Below are positions 24,701-39,700 of a DNA stretch of 64,000 nt, in pieces. Numbering within the stretch: position 1 is the stretch's first letter; each line of letters starts with the position of its first letter. The DNA is from Ariolimax columbianus (taxonomy: Eukaryota; Mollusca; Gastropoda; Stylommatophora; Arionidae), in contig JAVGWX010000003.1 in assembly GCA_036924085.1 (NCBI GenBank), positions 126,910,974 through 126,974,973 of the forward strand, written 5' to 3'. The notes under the pieces were generated by a model that had not been told where the DNA came from, did not search any database, and was given only the letters and a program-made list of their open reading frames with translations. Made by a program: the position numbers and the translations under genes.

Positions 24701-27700
24701 ACAATAGGATTTACAACAACACCTCACCTGTCTCGGCTCATCTGTCATCTGTTTTCATAGAGCATGACATGAAGATCAGCCGTGATAAAAAAAAATGATG
24801 ACAATCAAACGTCAACCAGCACAATGCAGTTTCCACACCTGCTGCAAAACCCAAAAGTGGTTACAGGAATTTATGTACCTGGGAAGTGTCTGCACTGTCG
24901 ATGGCAAACTGGACAAAAAGAAAATAGAATTCAAAAGGCGGACAAGGTGCACTACTAGCTACAACAATACTGAAACTTCCAAGTGTCACTATATCCACTA
25001 AGCAGACACTTAAAAACATGTTGATCATTCCTATGTTATGTTATTAGTGTCAATCTTGGGCCCTATTAGATAGGCACAAACATAAGATCTGAATTTAGAA
25101 TTCAAAATTATGTTTAAAAATCTACTCAATCTTTTAAGGGAACCTCGCCTGTGCTACGGAGTTCATGCATTTGCTGAGTTTCTCCAAAAATATGGACAAG
25201 AACAGAGCACTTATGGGTTGAACCGTGTGAAAGGACGTTGATTATTTGACTAAACGTAAGAGTGAGATACGCTGTGTACAAAGTTCTGCAGGAAAGACAA
25301 TTTGCAACAGCGCGCTGAGGAATATGGCGGGGACTACTTCGGTTAAATACTACATTGACTCACAGAAGATAACAAGGTTTGGTCATCTTACAAGGATGTA
25401 GTATGATCAACCGACACCAAAATCATACTTCATGGATGTTTGAGGGCCATGAGCAAGAGGTCAACCATGGCAAAACGATGGATACATGGGGATCAAAGAA
25501 ACACTTTAAAAGTTCAACATGTCAGCATCTAAAGCCTCCCACTTATCGCAAACCAGAAGTCTGCGCATACCACCTCTCTGAGATGCTGCAAGACAAGAAA
25601 AGTAGGACAAATGAAGAAAGAAGAATTTTTAGTTAACTATAGCATTACGCGTTAGTAAATAATAAGCCTATGTTGTTAATGGTTCTAGATATATAGAGGT
25701 GTAATATGGCTAAATTTAAACATTTCTTCATGTGTAGTTAAAATCTTGCTAGCAAAAAAAGTTAATAAAAATCTTGATCAGCCATTAATCTTATTAATTC
25801 TAATTAGAAAATAGTGACATCTGGCCTAACTATGTTTTTAGTCTGATCTGCTTAAATAGGTAGTAGTAAAGTCTTGTTGAACTGTGAATTTATATTAGCG
25901 ACAGAACACTAAGTGTTATTACAAAATATAATATATGTGACAAATATCAAATTATTTGAGTCATTGAAACAATGTTTATGATTTTCTATCTTAATGTAAA
26001 ATTGTTAATTTAAATGTTTTTATTTGTGTGTGCATAACTAGGTCAAATGGGCACATGAGTACTATCACCATGACTTGTACTCCCCGTACACCCTTCGTCT
26101 GGCATCCTCTGACACTCATGGGCAGATAATTGTGTGGGATGTTGGTATGGGTACTTTGAGGTCAGAGTTCACTGATGGAAACAAACCAGTGTTGGGTAAG
26201 ATAAGACATTTATGATTCTGAATTCTGGTGTTTTTGATGTACTGTTTGTTTATGTATTTGTGTCCACTTTTAATTATTTTCAAGTTCTGGTGGAAATGTT
26301 TCTTTAAAATAAAAGCTATAACAGTATTCAAACTATTAAACAAATATTTCACCTTTTTCCTTGATAAAATAATTTCAGTTGTTCAAACTTTTAGTTTATT
26401 TCTTGTTCATTACAACAATACCTTGCTCTTATGTCTGGTTGGGGACCACATCTTGGTCATAAGTCAATGGGGAAATGGAAGAAAATCAAAGCATAGCTTT
26501 TATTTAGCTTGCAATTACATTTTGTCCACCAAAAAATTACACATTTTAATAATATATGTATAAGCATAAGTATCACATATAAATAGATTCAATGCAGATG
26601 ATGCACACTGAATAACCCATTGTGAAGGGCTGAACGAAAAAATAGCGCAGTCCAATTCACTGTGACTGCCATCTTGCAGGGACGGTGCGGGCTAGTGATT
26701 AAGTGACATGGCTCACAAACCGAAGGTGCTGGGTTCGCTCCCAATCACATCACTGGCTGTTACCCTGGGAATGCAACCCTTAGAAAATGTAGGAGGAAGC
26801 AGAACCTTAGATAAAATGCACGACGAAGTCGGATGCACTGGGCTGATGAGTAGGCTACTCTCTTGTGAGCTTTGAAAAGGGCGTTAGGTGACAGGTTTCA
26901 GTAGTTTTTCTCACATCCCGAGCGTGCTGATGAAGGTTGACCAGGGTCCTCCAGGTGATTGTGCTATGCTTGGCTTCATCTTCGTGTCACTCACTACTAC
27001 AGGGATAACGTCGATCCCTCACCTTGTTAGCCAGACTGCCACGAAAACAGCCCATTTCCTAGGGAGGGCTACTAGGAAGCCGAGGTGAGGGTTTTGGCCA
27101 GTATGTTTTGACTGACCCTGACTAACATGTCTGACCAGACGTTAGTCTTCTTCCCCAGAAGACTACTTGTAGTTGTGCTTTTTAATAGTTTCCAAAGATG
27201 GTAAGTCATTCACTGTAAATTATGTTTTGATAGGAATGCAGTGGCTGAGCAACCAGGATGCTTGCCGAGATCTTCTTGTCTGCTTGCATCCTCCGTACAG
27301 TCTGATTTTGTGGAATGCAGACACTGGAACTAAATTATGGAAGAAGTCTTACACAGAAAACTTGCTAAGTTTTACACTCAATCCATTCAACAGCAAGCAT
27401 CTAGCTTGTAAGTATTGTTTTCTAATATTTCAATTTAATTTTGTAATTGTTCTTGTTTGCCTAGTTTCCTAAAGCAGTGTGTGTTGAATTGGGTTTTTGT
27501 GACTCATGACCCAGTACATCTGACTTAAGCATCCATTTTAAAAATAGAGACACTACCTTGCTGAATCTGAACACATGTCTGTTTGGGCTGTGAGCCATTT
27601 AACTAACTACTTTTCTATGCATATCCCCAGGGGAACTGAAACACTAGTCAGTCCCGTCAGGCACAACATACTGACCAGGACGTCGTGTCAGGGTCAGGCA

Positions 27701-30700
27701 CAATACACTGACCAAGACCACAATCTCTCTTCCATGTATTGTTCCCTGGAAACAGTCTATTTTCAAGGCGGCTTGGTGGACGAGATGTGGATTGATATGA
27801 TCCCCATAGTAGTGAGCACCACCGCCTGGAGGACCGCTGTTCACCTTAATCAGCATGCTCAGGATGTGAAAAAAGCTATTATAATCCGCCACTTAACGTT
27901 CTTTTCAGGACGCACAAAAGAGTAAGCTTACTTATTGTGGGCATTAAACAACAACAACATGCATATCCCCGTTAGTCCAGTTAAGATCCTTAGTCCACTA
28001 GGGATGAGCAGGTCGTTGAGTGGTTAAGATACCAGTATCTTAATTAGAAGACATGAGTGAACTTTGATAAATCTTATATTTCTTCTTTTGGGTTTGAAAA
28101 GTAAACAAATCCTTTATTCTGCATCTCTCAAAATCCTCATGCGGGACCCAAGTAATGAGAATAATGCTGTAATTATATTTTTAGTGAACTCCATGGAGAT
28201 TTGTATATTGTATAAAGTTAACACCAGGGTATAACTTTAGTGTATTTTAACTCAAGTGTTTAATAGCAATGTGGATTAACAAGTGGGTCATTATAGTTTG
28301 GTTGAACAGAAGATCAGAGTATATGATTTGCAGAATAGTTAGTGCATGTGTCTCTAACAGTAAAGGGGACAGGTTTGTAATTTGATAGTACACTTCAGTT
28401 TATCAATCTGTAAAAACAATTAGTACCTGCACTGAGTTAGGGTCAGGAAGACAACGACTTAATAATGAGGTAATTTTGCCACATAAAACTGAAAACCTGG
28501 CATCATTAAATCTCTAACCAACCCATATTACAAAATCTGCTATGGGACTGTTACCTCTTTAACAAGAGAAAACATTGTGCCTTTTAATGTGTCAGCACGA
28601 TGTAGTTTCTTTTTCTTACAAGGATGTTACAACATTGTATTGTAGTTTACATTGAGGCTGTGATATTTGTGCCTTTCAGCCAGACACATCAAATTTCAGC
28701 TGGCTTTTTTCCTTCCCACTGCTATCCCTATTTCTTTAGCCAGACTACACCAGTGCGACCTGTTTCCAGGTCCACTACTTAGAGGCTGAATAGGGTCTTG
28801 GTCAACCCTGGCTTGCTGACCCTGATGCAAGCAGCCAGCTATGACCTACTGACTGCTGTCAGCTCATTCACTGTGCTGCATCTTCGGTCCCTGGTGGAGT
28901 TTAATAGTTCATTACTTTGTGAGGTTTAACCATTTATTAAAATGTGATTTAATAGTTCATTACTTCGTGATTTCAAATTTTACTATTTTTGTGGCTTAAC
29001 AATTAATTACTTTGTAGTTTAAGATGTGATCATTTTTGGATCCATTACTATGTAAATTTGAATGAAAAGATGAAATATGAGCTGTACATCAGAAAAATAT
29101 TGATTTTTCACTGTGCTTACTGTAATAAATATTACCGCCATTGAAGATTTTTTGGTTGTGACATAGATTGTTTCTTTATCTGTGTCCTTTTATAAAGAGT
29201 ATAATAACAAGAATATATATTGTTCAGATACTGTGATGGAACAGAAACAAGAACAAAACCTACATTACATTGACCAATGCATATAAGAGAAGTTAACACA
29301 CACATCATGGAAGTAAGGATGAACATATAAAAAAGAGAGGAACAAACAAAAAAGTGATATGAACACATCTGTGCCAAAAATGACCAACATTAAACACAGA
29401 TCCTGAGTTATGTATCATTTTTGTGTGTTCATACCGCTCTTTTATGTGTTTATCTCTTCTTCCGTGTATTAGGTCTGTTGTCCAGGATGAAGACCTTTTG
29501 TAATGTAGGTTTCGTTATTGCTTCTGTTCCATCACTGTATCTAATCCATACCTATCTATGTTTTTATACTCTTTATTGTAATTCAGTGTACTGCCTCAGC
29601 AATGCCTTGTTTTTAAAATTGTCCTTGCATAAACTGACTCACACTTATTTGTTATTATCAACATTAATTTTCAGTTTAACTGCAGCATCTCTTGTTTTTA
29701 CAGCCAAGTTAACCACGTGAGAGGATCAGAAAGTTTGGAGAGGGTTGTTTCTTAAAGCAAAAGTATTGAGTTCAGTCCTGGTAGTGGCATGTCCCAGTCT
29801 ACTAAGTTCTTCTTAACTGTTAGGAAAGACAAGATGACAAGAAAGGGAACTGATCACTACAAAATAGGCTCCTCTGTCTGCTAGAGATCTTTTATCCTTT
29901 AGCACGCCCTTGTAACGTGCTAGCAGACCAACTCAGCCTACAAAAACGGTGTGCGGAAAAACAATTTTTTTTTTTCAACGGAGACACTCCAGACAGCTAT
30001 TTTTTAAATGCTGAATACGTCACCATATATACACAACATTTTGCCTGTTAAAGTATCGTATGTTAGATTACAAATGGCTTTTGAACAGTTTTAATTTTGT
30101 AAATGCCGTTTGGAGCAAGCTGTCTTTTTGCGAAAGGTGAAAAGTAGGTTGTTCGGAACAATCTTTATCGAGTAGATCTGTTTATTTTGTTAGTTTAGGT
30201 GAAAGAACTACGTTTAAATTGGAAACTAACAGTTGTGTTGATATTGTAAACACAGTATCGATACATTGTTGTTGTTTCCATGGTTTTCTATCGGAGCGAC
30301 TAGGCCTAGCGGTCGAGTCCAAATTTTTTTCAGAGATTTTCATAAATTTTAAAATTTATCTTTTTGTATCTCAGAAACTAACAAACACACAACAAAAACA
30401 ATAACACCCACATGTTCGTTATTCAGTTGTGTCTCTACACACAAGAAAATCATATTTATTGACAAACAAACAGAAAGTTACAAATTTTGAAAGTCGACTA
30501 CCATAGCCAGAAATTAAGTTAATTAATTAGGTCAAATTTTCGCAATTAAAAACGGTGGCGTGCTAAAGGTTATCTTTTTACCTAACCAACTGAGTAAGAT
30601 TTTACAGAAGATAAAACACACATCAGCTTACAGCCATTTGAAAATAAAACATTTATTTTAAAAAGAACAATTTTAAAGAAATTTATTGTACATACTATAA

Positions 30701-33700
30701 TTTTTGTTTTTGTTTTGCAGTTCTTGGTCAAGACTGTATAATATTTGTCTCTGACTTCACCATCAGTAAGACACCATCAAGTAATGGGAAAAAGTTCTAC
30801 ATATCTAGTCCCAGCCAAGGTAATTTTACACTCAGTTGTTGAGCCTTATCTTCCTCAATTTTATCTCTGTAAGGAGCATGAAGCACCACTTGGGCACGAC
30901 TTGAAGTTAGCTTAGTTGCACAAGGACTAAGCCAAACCACTAATACACTCTTGAAGTTGTAAAGTTTCTAGAAATTGGTGCAAACAATGAAGTCACTAGA
31001 CCTATACACAACCCTCCTTATGTACCATTGTGAAAAGTTTGGTGGGGCAGTGGCATTGTTCGAAACAGCCATCCTCTTCTTCTTTGTACGCTGTCAAACG
31101 TCAACCTGTATTTTTTTCGAAAAAAGCAGCGGTCATCCTGAGGCTGTCGACACTGCCATAGAGCTTGTCTAGTGTTGCCACTGGTGATGGCCACATGTGC
31201 TTTCTCTGGTCCTCGTATGTCGGGAAATTTCGCTGCAGATTTTCAGCGGTCAGTTTCCGGGTACCACAAGTGCATTCGTCGGTGCCACCTATCTTCAGTT
31301 TATTGAATGGGTGGTACGACACATAAAGAAAATGAAAGTATACAGTCCTGCTTACAGATGCTCTGGCCGTAGTCACAGCGCTAAAAAGCCAGAAAAACAC
31401 TGAGCTTAATGACTTAAGAGCAGCACTCTGCCAACTGTGCCAGCAGACCGCACCAAAAAGGGTAGTGGTACAGTGGGTCCCATCACACTGCAACATCCAA
31501 GGCAACGAGGAGGCAGACAGACTGGCAAAAGAAGGTGCAAGACTACCACAAACAGATACTAGTATGACGTACGAAGAGTCAAAACGGCTTATTAAAGCCA
31601 GATACATGACCAAATGGGAAACCGAACATACTGGTTACACCAAAAACGATGCCTATTACCAGTTGAACAGAAGAGAGCAGGTCGTTGTCTTCAGACTTCG
31701 CACTGGCCACAATAGACTGAGGTACCACCTATTCAACAAATTGAAGATAGGTGGTACCGACGAATGCCCGTGAGGTACCGGTAAAATGACTACTGAACAT
31801 CTGCTGCAGAACTGCCCGACATACGAGGATCAGAGAGAGCAGATGTGGCCATCACCAGAGGAACTGCAAGACAAGCTCTATGGCAGTGTCAACAGCCTCA
31901 GGATGACCGCCGCTTTTTTCGAAAAAATAATGGTTACTGTCTGACTGCGTACGAAGAAGAAGAAGAAGAAGAATAGGTGGTACCTCAGTCTGTTGTGGCC
32001 TGTGCAGAGTCTGAAGACCACGACCTGCTCTTTTCTGTTCAACTGGTAATAAGCATCGTTTTTTGTGTAGCGACTATGTTCTGTTTCCCATTTGGTCATG
32101 TATCTGGCCCTAATAAGCCTTTTGGACTCTTCTTAGGTCACACTAGAATCTGGTTGTGGTAGTCTTGCACCTTCTTTTGCTAGCCTGTCTGCCTCCTCGT
32201 TGCCTTGGATGTTACAGTGAGATGGAACCCACTGTACCACTACTCTTTTTGGTGCGGACTGCTGGCATAGTTGACAGAGTACTGCTCTTAAATCATTAAG
32301 TTCAGTATTTTTCTGGCTTTTTAGTGCTGTGACTACGGCCAGGGCATCTGTAAACAGGACTATCTGGCTTTCATTGCTTTTGCCTATCAGCATTGCTTCT
32401 ACTGCAGCCCTCAGTGCCTCTGCATCTGCTCTGAAATTGCTTGAGAATTTTCCAGTTGCCACTGACAGTGTTATTTTTCTACCATTTGGTAGGCTCAGGA
32501 ATACCCCTGCCCTGTGTATGCATGGGTCCATTCCAGGCTTGGGTAGTTTTCTGTTATGTGCCTCAGGGTTATGTCTCTTCTTTCTTTTTCAGTCTGGCTG
32601 TTCTTGTTTCCAATACCTGGTATATTTTCTACCACCTCCGGAATGATATGCTGCTTCCAGGCAGGTTTGCGTACAGTAGGGATGGGCTTTGGTATTGTTA
32701 CGGTGTTCATAGGGTCTTCGCTCATCTTTGCTTTGGCTATTTCTGCAGAGTTTCTCCGCTTTAGTTTCCCATTTCCAAATCTATTTAGTCTCTTATGCAT
32801 TGGATGGTCTGTCAGTCTTCTGAGTTTCTCTGCTTGCTGCTGGGCTCTGCAGTCTCTTCTGTCGGTCATTGATTGCAGATTTGTAATCTTTTCAAGTTTT
32901 ACAATTGGCGTTGACTTCATGCCTCCGGTTATAACTCTCATGGCTTGGTTTTGAAGTTTGCTAATTTTATCAAAGTTTGCCTTTGTTGCTGTTGTCCATG
33001 CCACAATGCCATACTCGAGAACTGGTCTAACTCTTCCAGCGTACAGTTTCTTTAGTATTTTTTCGTCTGCTCTCCAGCTTGTACCAGCAAGTTTCCTCAT
33101 GATTGCCATTCTTTGTCTGGCTCTCATTCGGTTTCTCTCGATCTGACTTTTCCATGTCATGAGCAGATCAAATGTTACTCCCAAGTAGTTTGGGTTGTTG
33201 TTTGGCCGCAGGTATTTGCCGTTAAGACTTATTTTGGTGTTCTGGGGTTTATTTGAAAGCGAGAATATCGTACATGTTGTTTTTTCGTCGTTTATTTTTA
33301 CCAGCCATGAGTTTGCCCAACTCCTCCAACAATGTTAGGGCCTGCTGCATCCGATTGCTTGCTACAGTGAGATTTTTTCAGCGGTCCACATAGCCAGATT
33401 GTCTGCAAACATGGAGCTGTGGACTCTTCTTGGTATATTCTCTGTGATGTTGCTAAACAGTCATCTAACTAACTATGACTGACTTTTAAGAAAACATTAA
33501 ATTGTGCACATAATAGGAAATTCAGTCCTGGCATTTTTACTATACAAAAATACGATCGTAATTAAAATAAGGCCAAGGAGAATATTAGTTTATGGACCAT
33601 ACTTTTTTTATTGTAGCAAATAAACCAAGTGAGTAAAAATTCTGCAACTAGCTAGACAAGTCCGCAAGAATTCTAGATGTAAGAAATCAATTGAGGAAAA

Positions 33701-36700
33701 ATATTTGAATATAAATTTGAGTTTTATTAAGGTGTGACTGAACTTTGTAATTTTTATTAGTATGTCTTTCTAACAAAATCTTTATGTGAAAACACATTTT
33801 TTAACCAGCAGTTCTTAACTTTCATCACAATGAATTTTTATAAATTACGCAATTTACCCTTGCTCATCATCATGTAGCATGTCCTTTGCAGAGCGTCACT
33901 CTCACAACAACCAATCTGTAGGACTCTTGATCTCTAGATCACAACAGCCTGGAGGATCCCTGTCCACTATCATCAGCACACTCAGGATGTAAGAAAAACT
34001 AATGCAACCCACCACTTTATGCCCTATTCAGGGCTCATGAAAGTGTGAGTTCATTCATTGTTGGCTTTAAACAAGTCACGTCACAAACAGATCCACAAAC
34101 TTCTTTTTCATTTTTCTTGACAAGAGACATCCACATCATTGACTTGAATAAATTCACCTGTGGTTGTCTTTATAAGGCAGGTTGCATTGCACTGTGTATG
34201 CACCCTTAGATCCAGTGCATTTGTCTTCAGCATTCATTTCTTTTTTGTTTGTTCTGAATCTTCTGCTCCCAAGCCCTGAGGGGGGCTTTGCAGGATGTTG
34301 TCCAGAGAACGAAATGCATTGCGTCGTAGTTTACAGCTTGACCGCGATATTTACTCCTTTTGGTCTGACACATCCGACTTCAGCAGACATTTTTGAGTAC
34401 TGTGTAGCCATCCCTTTTCGATCCCTTCTCCTTAGTCGATCTGCCCTGTTGCAGTCTGTTATCCAGGATCATCGCTTGTAGGTGTAAAAGGGTCTTGGCA
34501 GCTCTGGTTCGCTGGCCCTTATGCTAGCAGTCAGCATTGGGTTGCTGACCGCTGCTGCTATCATCTTGATCCCAAAGTGCATTTGATCTACAAACAATAG
34601 TACATTCAAAGACATTCCTTTTAAACAGCATCATCGTGATATGTTTTTTTTCCCACTGCAGCCGAAGCATGGGGTCATCATAACCACCTAGCAGGAATAC
34701 TCAGTTATGGCATTTATGTGACCTTGTAGATTTCTGTGGAACATGGTTTTTATTTGACATATTTAGACTGCAAGAAAACTCCACTTAATCCCCTTCTACA
34801 ATTTATTCATTGGACCCTAGAAAAGGCCCCAGTATCCATGTTGGGATTTGTACACATAGGGTTTTTATGTGTGTTGCAAATAGCCTCAATTTATTTAGCT
34901 GGCATATCAATTCGTCAGCTGAATGATGCCTTGCAGAAAAGAATAGGAGCTCTGTAACCTTCCAAGCATGTCATAAAAGAGCGATTGAAGATGGGCTAGC
35001 AACCTCATAATGTTAAAATCATTGTAATGATAAGATGAGACTGTGGCCATAGCTATTAAAACCACTACTGCAAATATTCAGAAACAGACTTCCTGTAAAA
35101 AAGCCAGCTGTAGGGATTAATCAGTGTAAATTTGTGCTCTGAAGCTGCAGGCATGTCAAGGTCTTCCAGTTCAAATAGCTTGGAGAGAAAGCCATCAACA
35201 TCTTCATCTAAGAACCTGGCTAAGAGAATGAGCAGAATACTTGGAGAGAGCAAACCTAAGTAAGTTGGATGGTTTCTGGCTTGGGTTGTTATAGTTTTTT
35301 ATTAAGATTGGTATGGGTTATGGTTTTGTTTGGGATGTTTTCTGGCTTTGATTGGGATGGTTTATGATTAAGATTGGGATGGTTTCTGGTTTTGATTGGA
35401 ATGGTTTTGACTTTCAGTTAAGATTGGGATAGTTTGGGTTTTATTTGAATGATTTATGTTTAAGATTTCCAGAGTTTCTGGTTTTGATTGAGATGGTTTC
35501 TGACTTTGATTGGGATGATTTCTGGCTTTGGCTGGGATGGTTTCTGGCTTTTATTGGGATAATTTCTGGTTTATTTTGGAACACATCTATTTTGAAAGTC
35601 TTCTCCCTCATAGTTTTTTTGTTTAATATCAAAATATACATTTATTTAAATACAGCATAAAGTACAGTGTATGTCACATTTTACAGTTGAGCTTTGATAT
35701 CTGTACCTCTCAACAAGTTTTTTAAAATTTGTCTGTCACATTTTACAGTTGAGCTTTGATATCTGTACCTCTCAACAAGTTTTTTAAAATTTTTCTGTCA
35801 CATTTTACAGTTGAGCTTTGATATCTGACCTCTCAACAAGTTTTTTAAAATTTTTCTGTCACATTTTACAGTTGAGCTTTGATATCTGTACCTCTCAACA
35901 AGTTTTTTTAAATTTTTCTGTCACATTTTACAGTTGAGCTTTGATATCTGTACCTCTCAACAAGTTTTTTAAAATTTGTCTGTCACATTTTACAGTTGAG
36001 CTTTGATATCTGTACCTCTCAACACGTTTTTAAAAATTTTGGCTAACTCTACATATTCTCTGGCTATTATGAAACTACCTACAAAAAAGCAGCTGGATTA
36101 AAGTTTTCTTCTTTTAGATAAATTACCACCTATGGCTTATGGGCTTCATATTTGTTGCTTAGATGTTTGCCTCACTAGTTTCTACTGGCGGAGGCGCGCC
36201 ATTTTCCACCCCAGACCGTAGTCCATTGGGCGATATCAGGACGCATAAACCAGTGCTTGGATGAATGTGTGCATCTGTATCTACCTATGCTAGGTTTGTG
36301 CACCCTCAGAAGTTAGCCCAACCAAAGTGCAATGGAAGGGCCTCACCATGAGGGCGCGTGTGAAAGTTGTGCAAGAGTGTGACTGTGAAAGTTGTGCAAG
36401 AGTGTGACTGTAGGATAGAGTCAAATGAAATAGAGTGAGGTAAGAGGAGAGAGAAGGGGAAGAGTGGCCCCCAGGGTGAGCCTCCTACTCATGGGCTTCA
36501 TATGCCCAGAACATTCAGACTTTATAGTAGCACAGACTCACACGACATTCCTGCTTCTGTTAGTAGGAGGTTTCCTCGTGAGAAAGCCAGGTGCTGAGCA
36601 TTTAGCCTTCAGTACATTTTTTTGCTGCCAAAATGTTAATTTGTGAACTTAGATTTATTTCGCCATATTTCATATAACTTTAGCAAGGGGCACATAAGTG

Positions 36701-39700
36701 GAAAAAAGGGTATTATGTAGGGATGCTAAATCCTTGGTATCTATTGTTTAATATATATATTTCTAGATAATTTGTGTGAAAGTAATTGGACGACCTGTTA
36801 CATAAACGGGGTTTGTGTGGTTAAAATTAGAGATCACTGTCTTTTAGGTCAAATACAGGAACTGAAAAATCTGTTTGGTTATCTAAAAAAAAACAGAGGC
36901 TCTCCTGATGAAGAGACAGTGACCTTGAATGATTGTCTCCAGCTCTGTTTTCATCGCTCATGTCGCCACCACTTGATGCTACTTTATCCTCGAGAGATAA
37001 TTATTCTTGACCTTGAGATGAATCAGACTGTTGGCATTATTGCATTAGATCGGTCCAGCTCTTCATTTACTATGGTAAGTATAAAATATTTTAATAAATT
37101 GCATATCTTGGTATATTAGCGCCCCACTTAACAAATATTATATACTGCAACTGTTCATCTTCTTAATTTTTGGCTATTAGTTCTTTGAATACGTCTCGCT
37201 ATTTTTAACGCCACAGAATGTTCAATTGCCTAGGTTTAGCAACTCTAATAGCATTTTTTGTTTCTTTTTAAATTACCTTATAAAAACGAATTCTGGTTTC
37301 AATCAAGAGTTCTTATTTCGTTTACCATGTTATAAAGCCCTCTCACATGTGGAATCAGATTCAAATTAATTTTGATCAATTTTCTTTGAGTGTTTGTGCA
37401 AAAAGCAAAGACAATATGAATTCTCAACCATCTGGTAACAGTTTTCAGAATTTGTTAACGGCCGACGAGGTGCGATCTTTAATAACATTGTGTATACATG
37501 ACGAAAACTAGTGAGAAAATGGAGAGCATCGCAATTCTGACAGCAACATTACCGAAGTTGAAAGTGATTTAATTTTTGTCCATGATAATGGAAAAAGAGA
37601 GAGTGGCTGCTAAACAAGGTAGAGGTCATGGTAAAGTAGCAAGTAAAGCAGGATCTGTTGATCTGTTTAGACCTGCAACTGCTAGCCACAGTAATTACAC
37701 AGATAAATTAAACTCAATCAAGTTTTTCAAAACACAACCACCTACAAGAAAAAGATGGTATAGCTACAAATTAACTAAACAAAGGTCCAGATTAGATATT
37801 AGGAAATAATTTTTTGTCATAGACTGGTGAATGCTTGAAATGCATTGCCACTAGAAATAGTGGTTACAGAGACAATTAATGCATGTAAGAATAAATTATA
37901 TGCGCATAGCTTTTAGAGCAAGTTAATGTAAATGAAACTGGTTGTATACAGATTCTGCAGAGTCTTCTAAACCAGTATAAAGACGTTAAGTTAAGTAATG
38001 TTACAGTGCCTGTATCAGCAGATGCCAGCCAGAGTGGATTCAAGTTGCAGAGGATCAGACAAAGAACATATTTTGCTTTCATTCTCTTTGCAGTTCTGGA
38101 GTTGCACCAGATTTGGGTTTCAACAAATTATTTGATATATGTGAGGAACATCCTATAAATTCAATTAATATCTTTGCCTGGAAAATAATACAGATGACCA
38201 CCCCATCCCTGTCTCTTTCTGTGTACACTAAGTGGGAGTATATTACTACAACTGAACTCTGCAAATATGTTGCTGTGCTCAGTCTTATGGGCATTGACAG
38301 AAGGCCTGTTATATCTGACTTCTGGTCAATGTAGCCAGAGCTGTATACTCCTTGCTACCAAGCTATTTTTGCGACAGAGGTTTCAAGATATTTATTACTC
38401 TATACTGCATGCATGTGATGAAAATGCAGAAGACAAGAGTAAAATTGAGTTGTTCATGATTGCGGAAATATCAACTAGCTTTTTATCCATATGAGGAGCT
38501 GAGCATTGATGAAATGGTCATTGGCTTCAAAGGTCGATGGCAGTTTAAATAGTACAATGCTGCCAAGCCAAAGAATGGTAGCAACGAAGGGTTGACCAGC
38601 TATCCCATCCTATATAAACTAAACAACAAGAAAAAGAACAGAAGACCACTACACCACAAGGTTGTAGAGGAACTAATGAGTTAAGACAAGTCATGATTCC
38701 TGTTCCAGTAACCAAACAATGTATTGTTAGTTTCCACACTGCGATACTTTCACTGTACAGTGGTCTCTCTAGACTGGATTATCATTGTAACATGGAGATT
38801 CACTGTAAATGTTCTCTAATATCTTTTCAACATCTATTCCTTCCTTCAACTATTCCATCAAGTCTCACATAGTCCCCAAAATGTAGATTTTATGACTGAC
38901 CTTGGTATCCATATGGAGAAAGTTGATTGTGCACATAATATAAATCCATGTATGGCATAAGAGTGACATTATGGTTTCAGGTGATATCCTGTTGGCAGAG
39001 AGATGTCTTGATGTGTCTGCATGAAAATGGGAGTGTATCAGTGAGAGTGAGGCGAAGAAACAATGCAGTCACGACACCAGCACCAGAAGGACATGGAGCA
39101 TTTGGTAAAGACCTTGGAGATTCTTAGCGATTGTGCATGTTGAATTTTTCATTACAATATCCGTCTGGTGGTTCTTCAGTTTTACCTGTAGTGCTGTCAA
39201 ATTATTTTGTTCTCTTCTTGTTTTTTTGGTTTCCATTTAAGCTTAGTGCTGCTATTACAAGTGACTCCTTTACAAACCTGTACCAAAACACTTGAATGTT
39301 CTCTTACAGTTATAGCAATTTATAGTTTAAAAAGTTATATAGAAATTTGTTTTACATGATGAGGTTGCTAGCTTCCATGCCCAAAAGTAATGTCTCCACT
39401 GGATTAAAATAATTTGAGATCTCATAGATGGTTTTCTGTATGTGAAACTTAAATTATAGCCCATGCCAATTGGATTTATATAAATGAAGATCCATGCTTT
39501 CATACATAAATACAACTATGGAAGCTAGTCAGAGCCATGAATGACGAAACCCCTTCAAACAAACAAATTACCATCAAGCAGGGCGAAAACTTGCTCACTG
39601 GAAAAAAAGTTGCAAACGCTTGTGTCGAACACTATGCCAGAGCAAACCACATCGAGGTCCCTGCAGATAGGCATACAGACATTAGTGAAGATCAAAAGGG

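Noticed and set aside
27173..27472. 99-codon frame read as an independent gene
   Set aside because: It is WDR11 exon 5 plus intron read-through on either side.
34736..34957. 73-codon frame with hydrophobic stretches
   Set aside because: No recognisable family, no splice support and it lies within a WDR11 intron in repeat-rich DNA.
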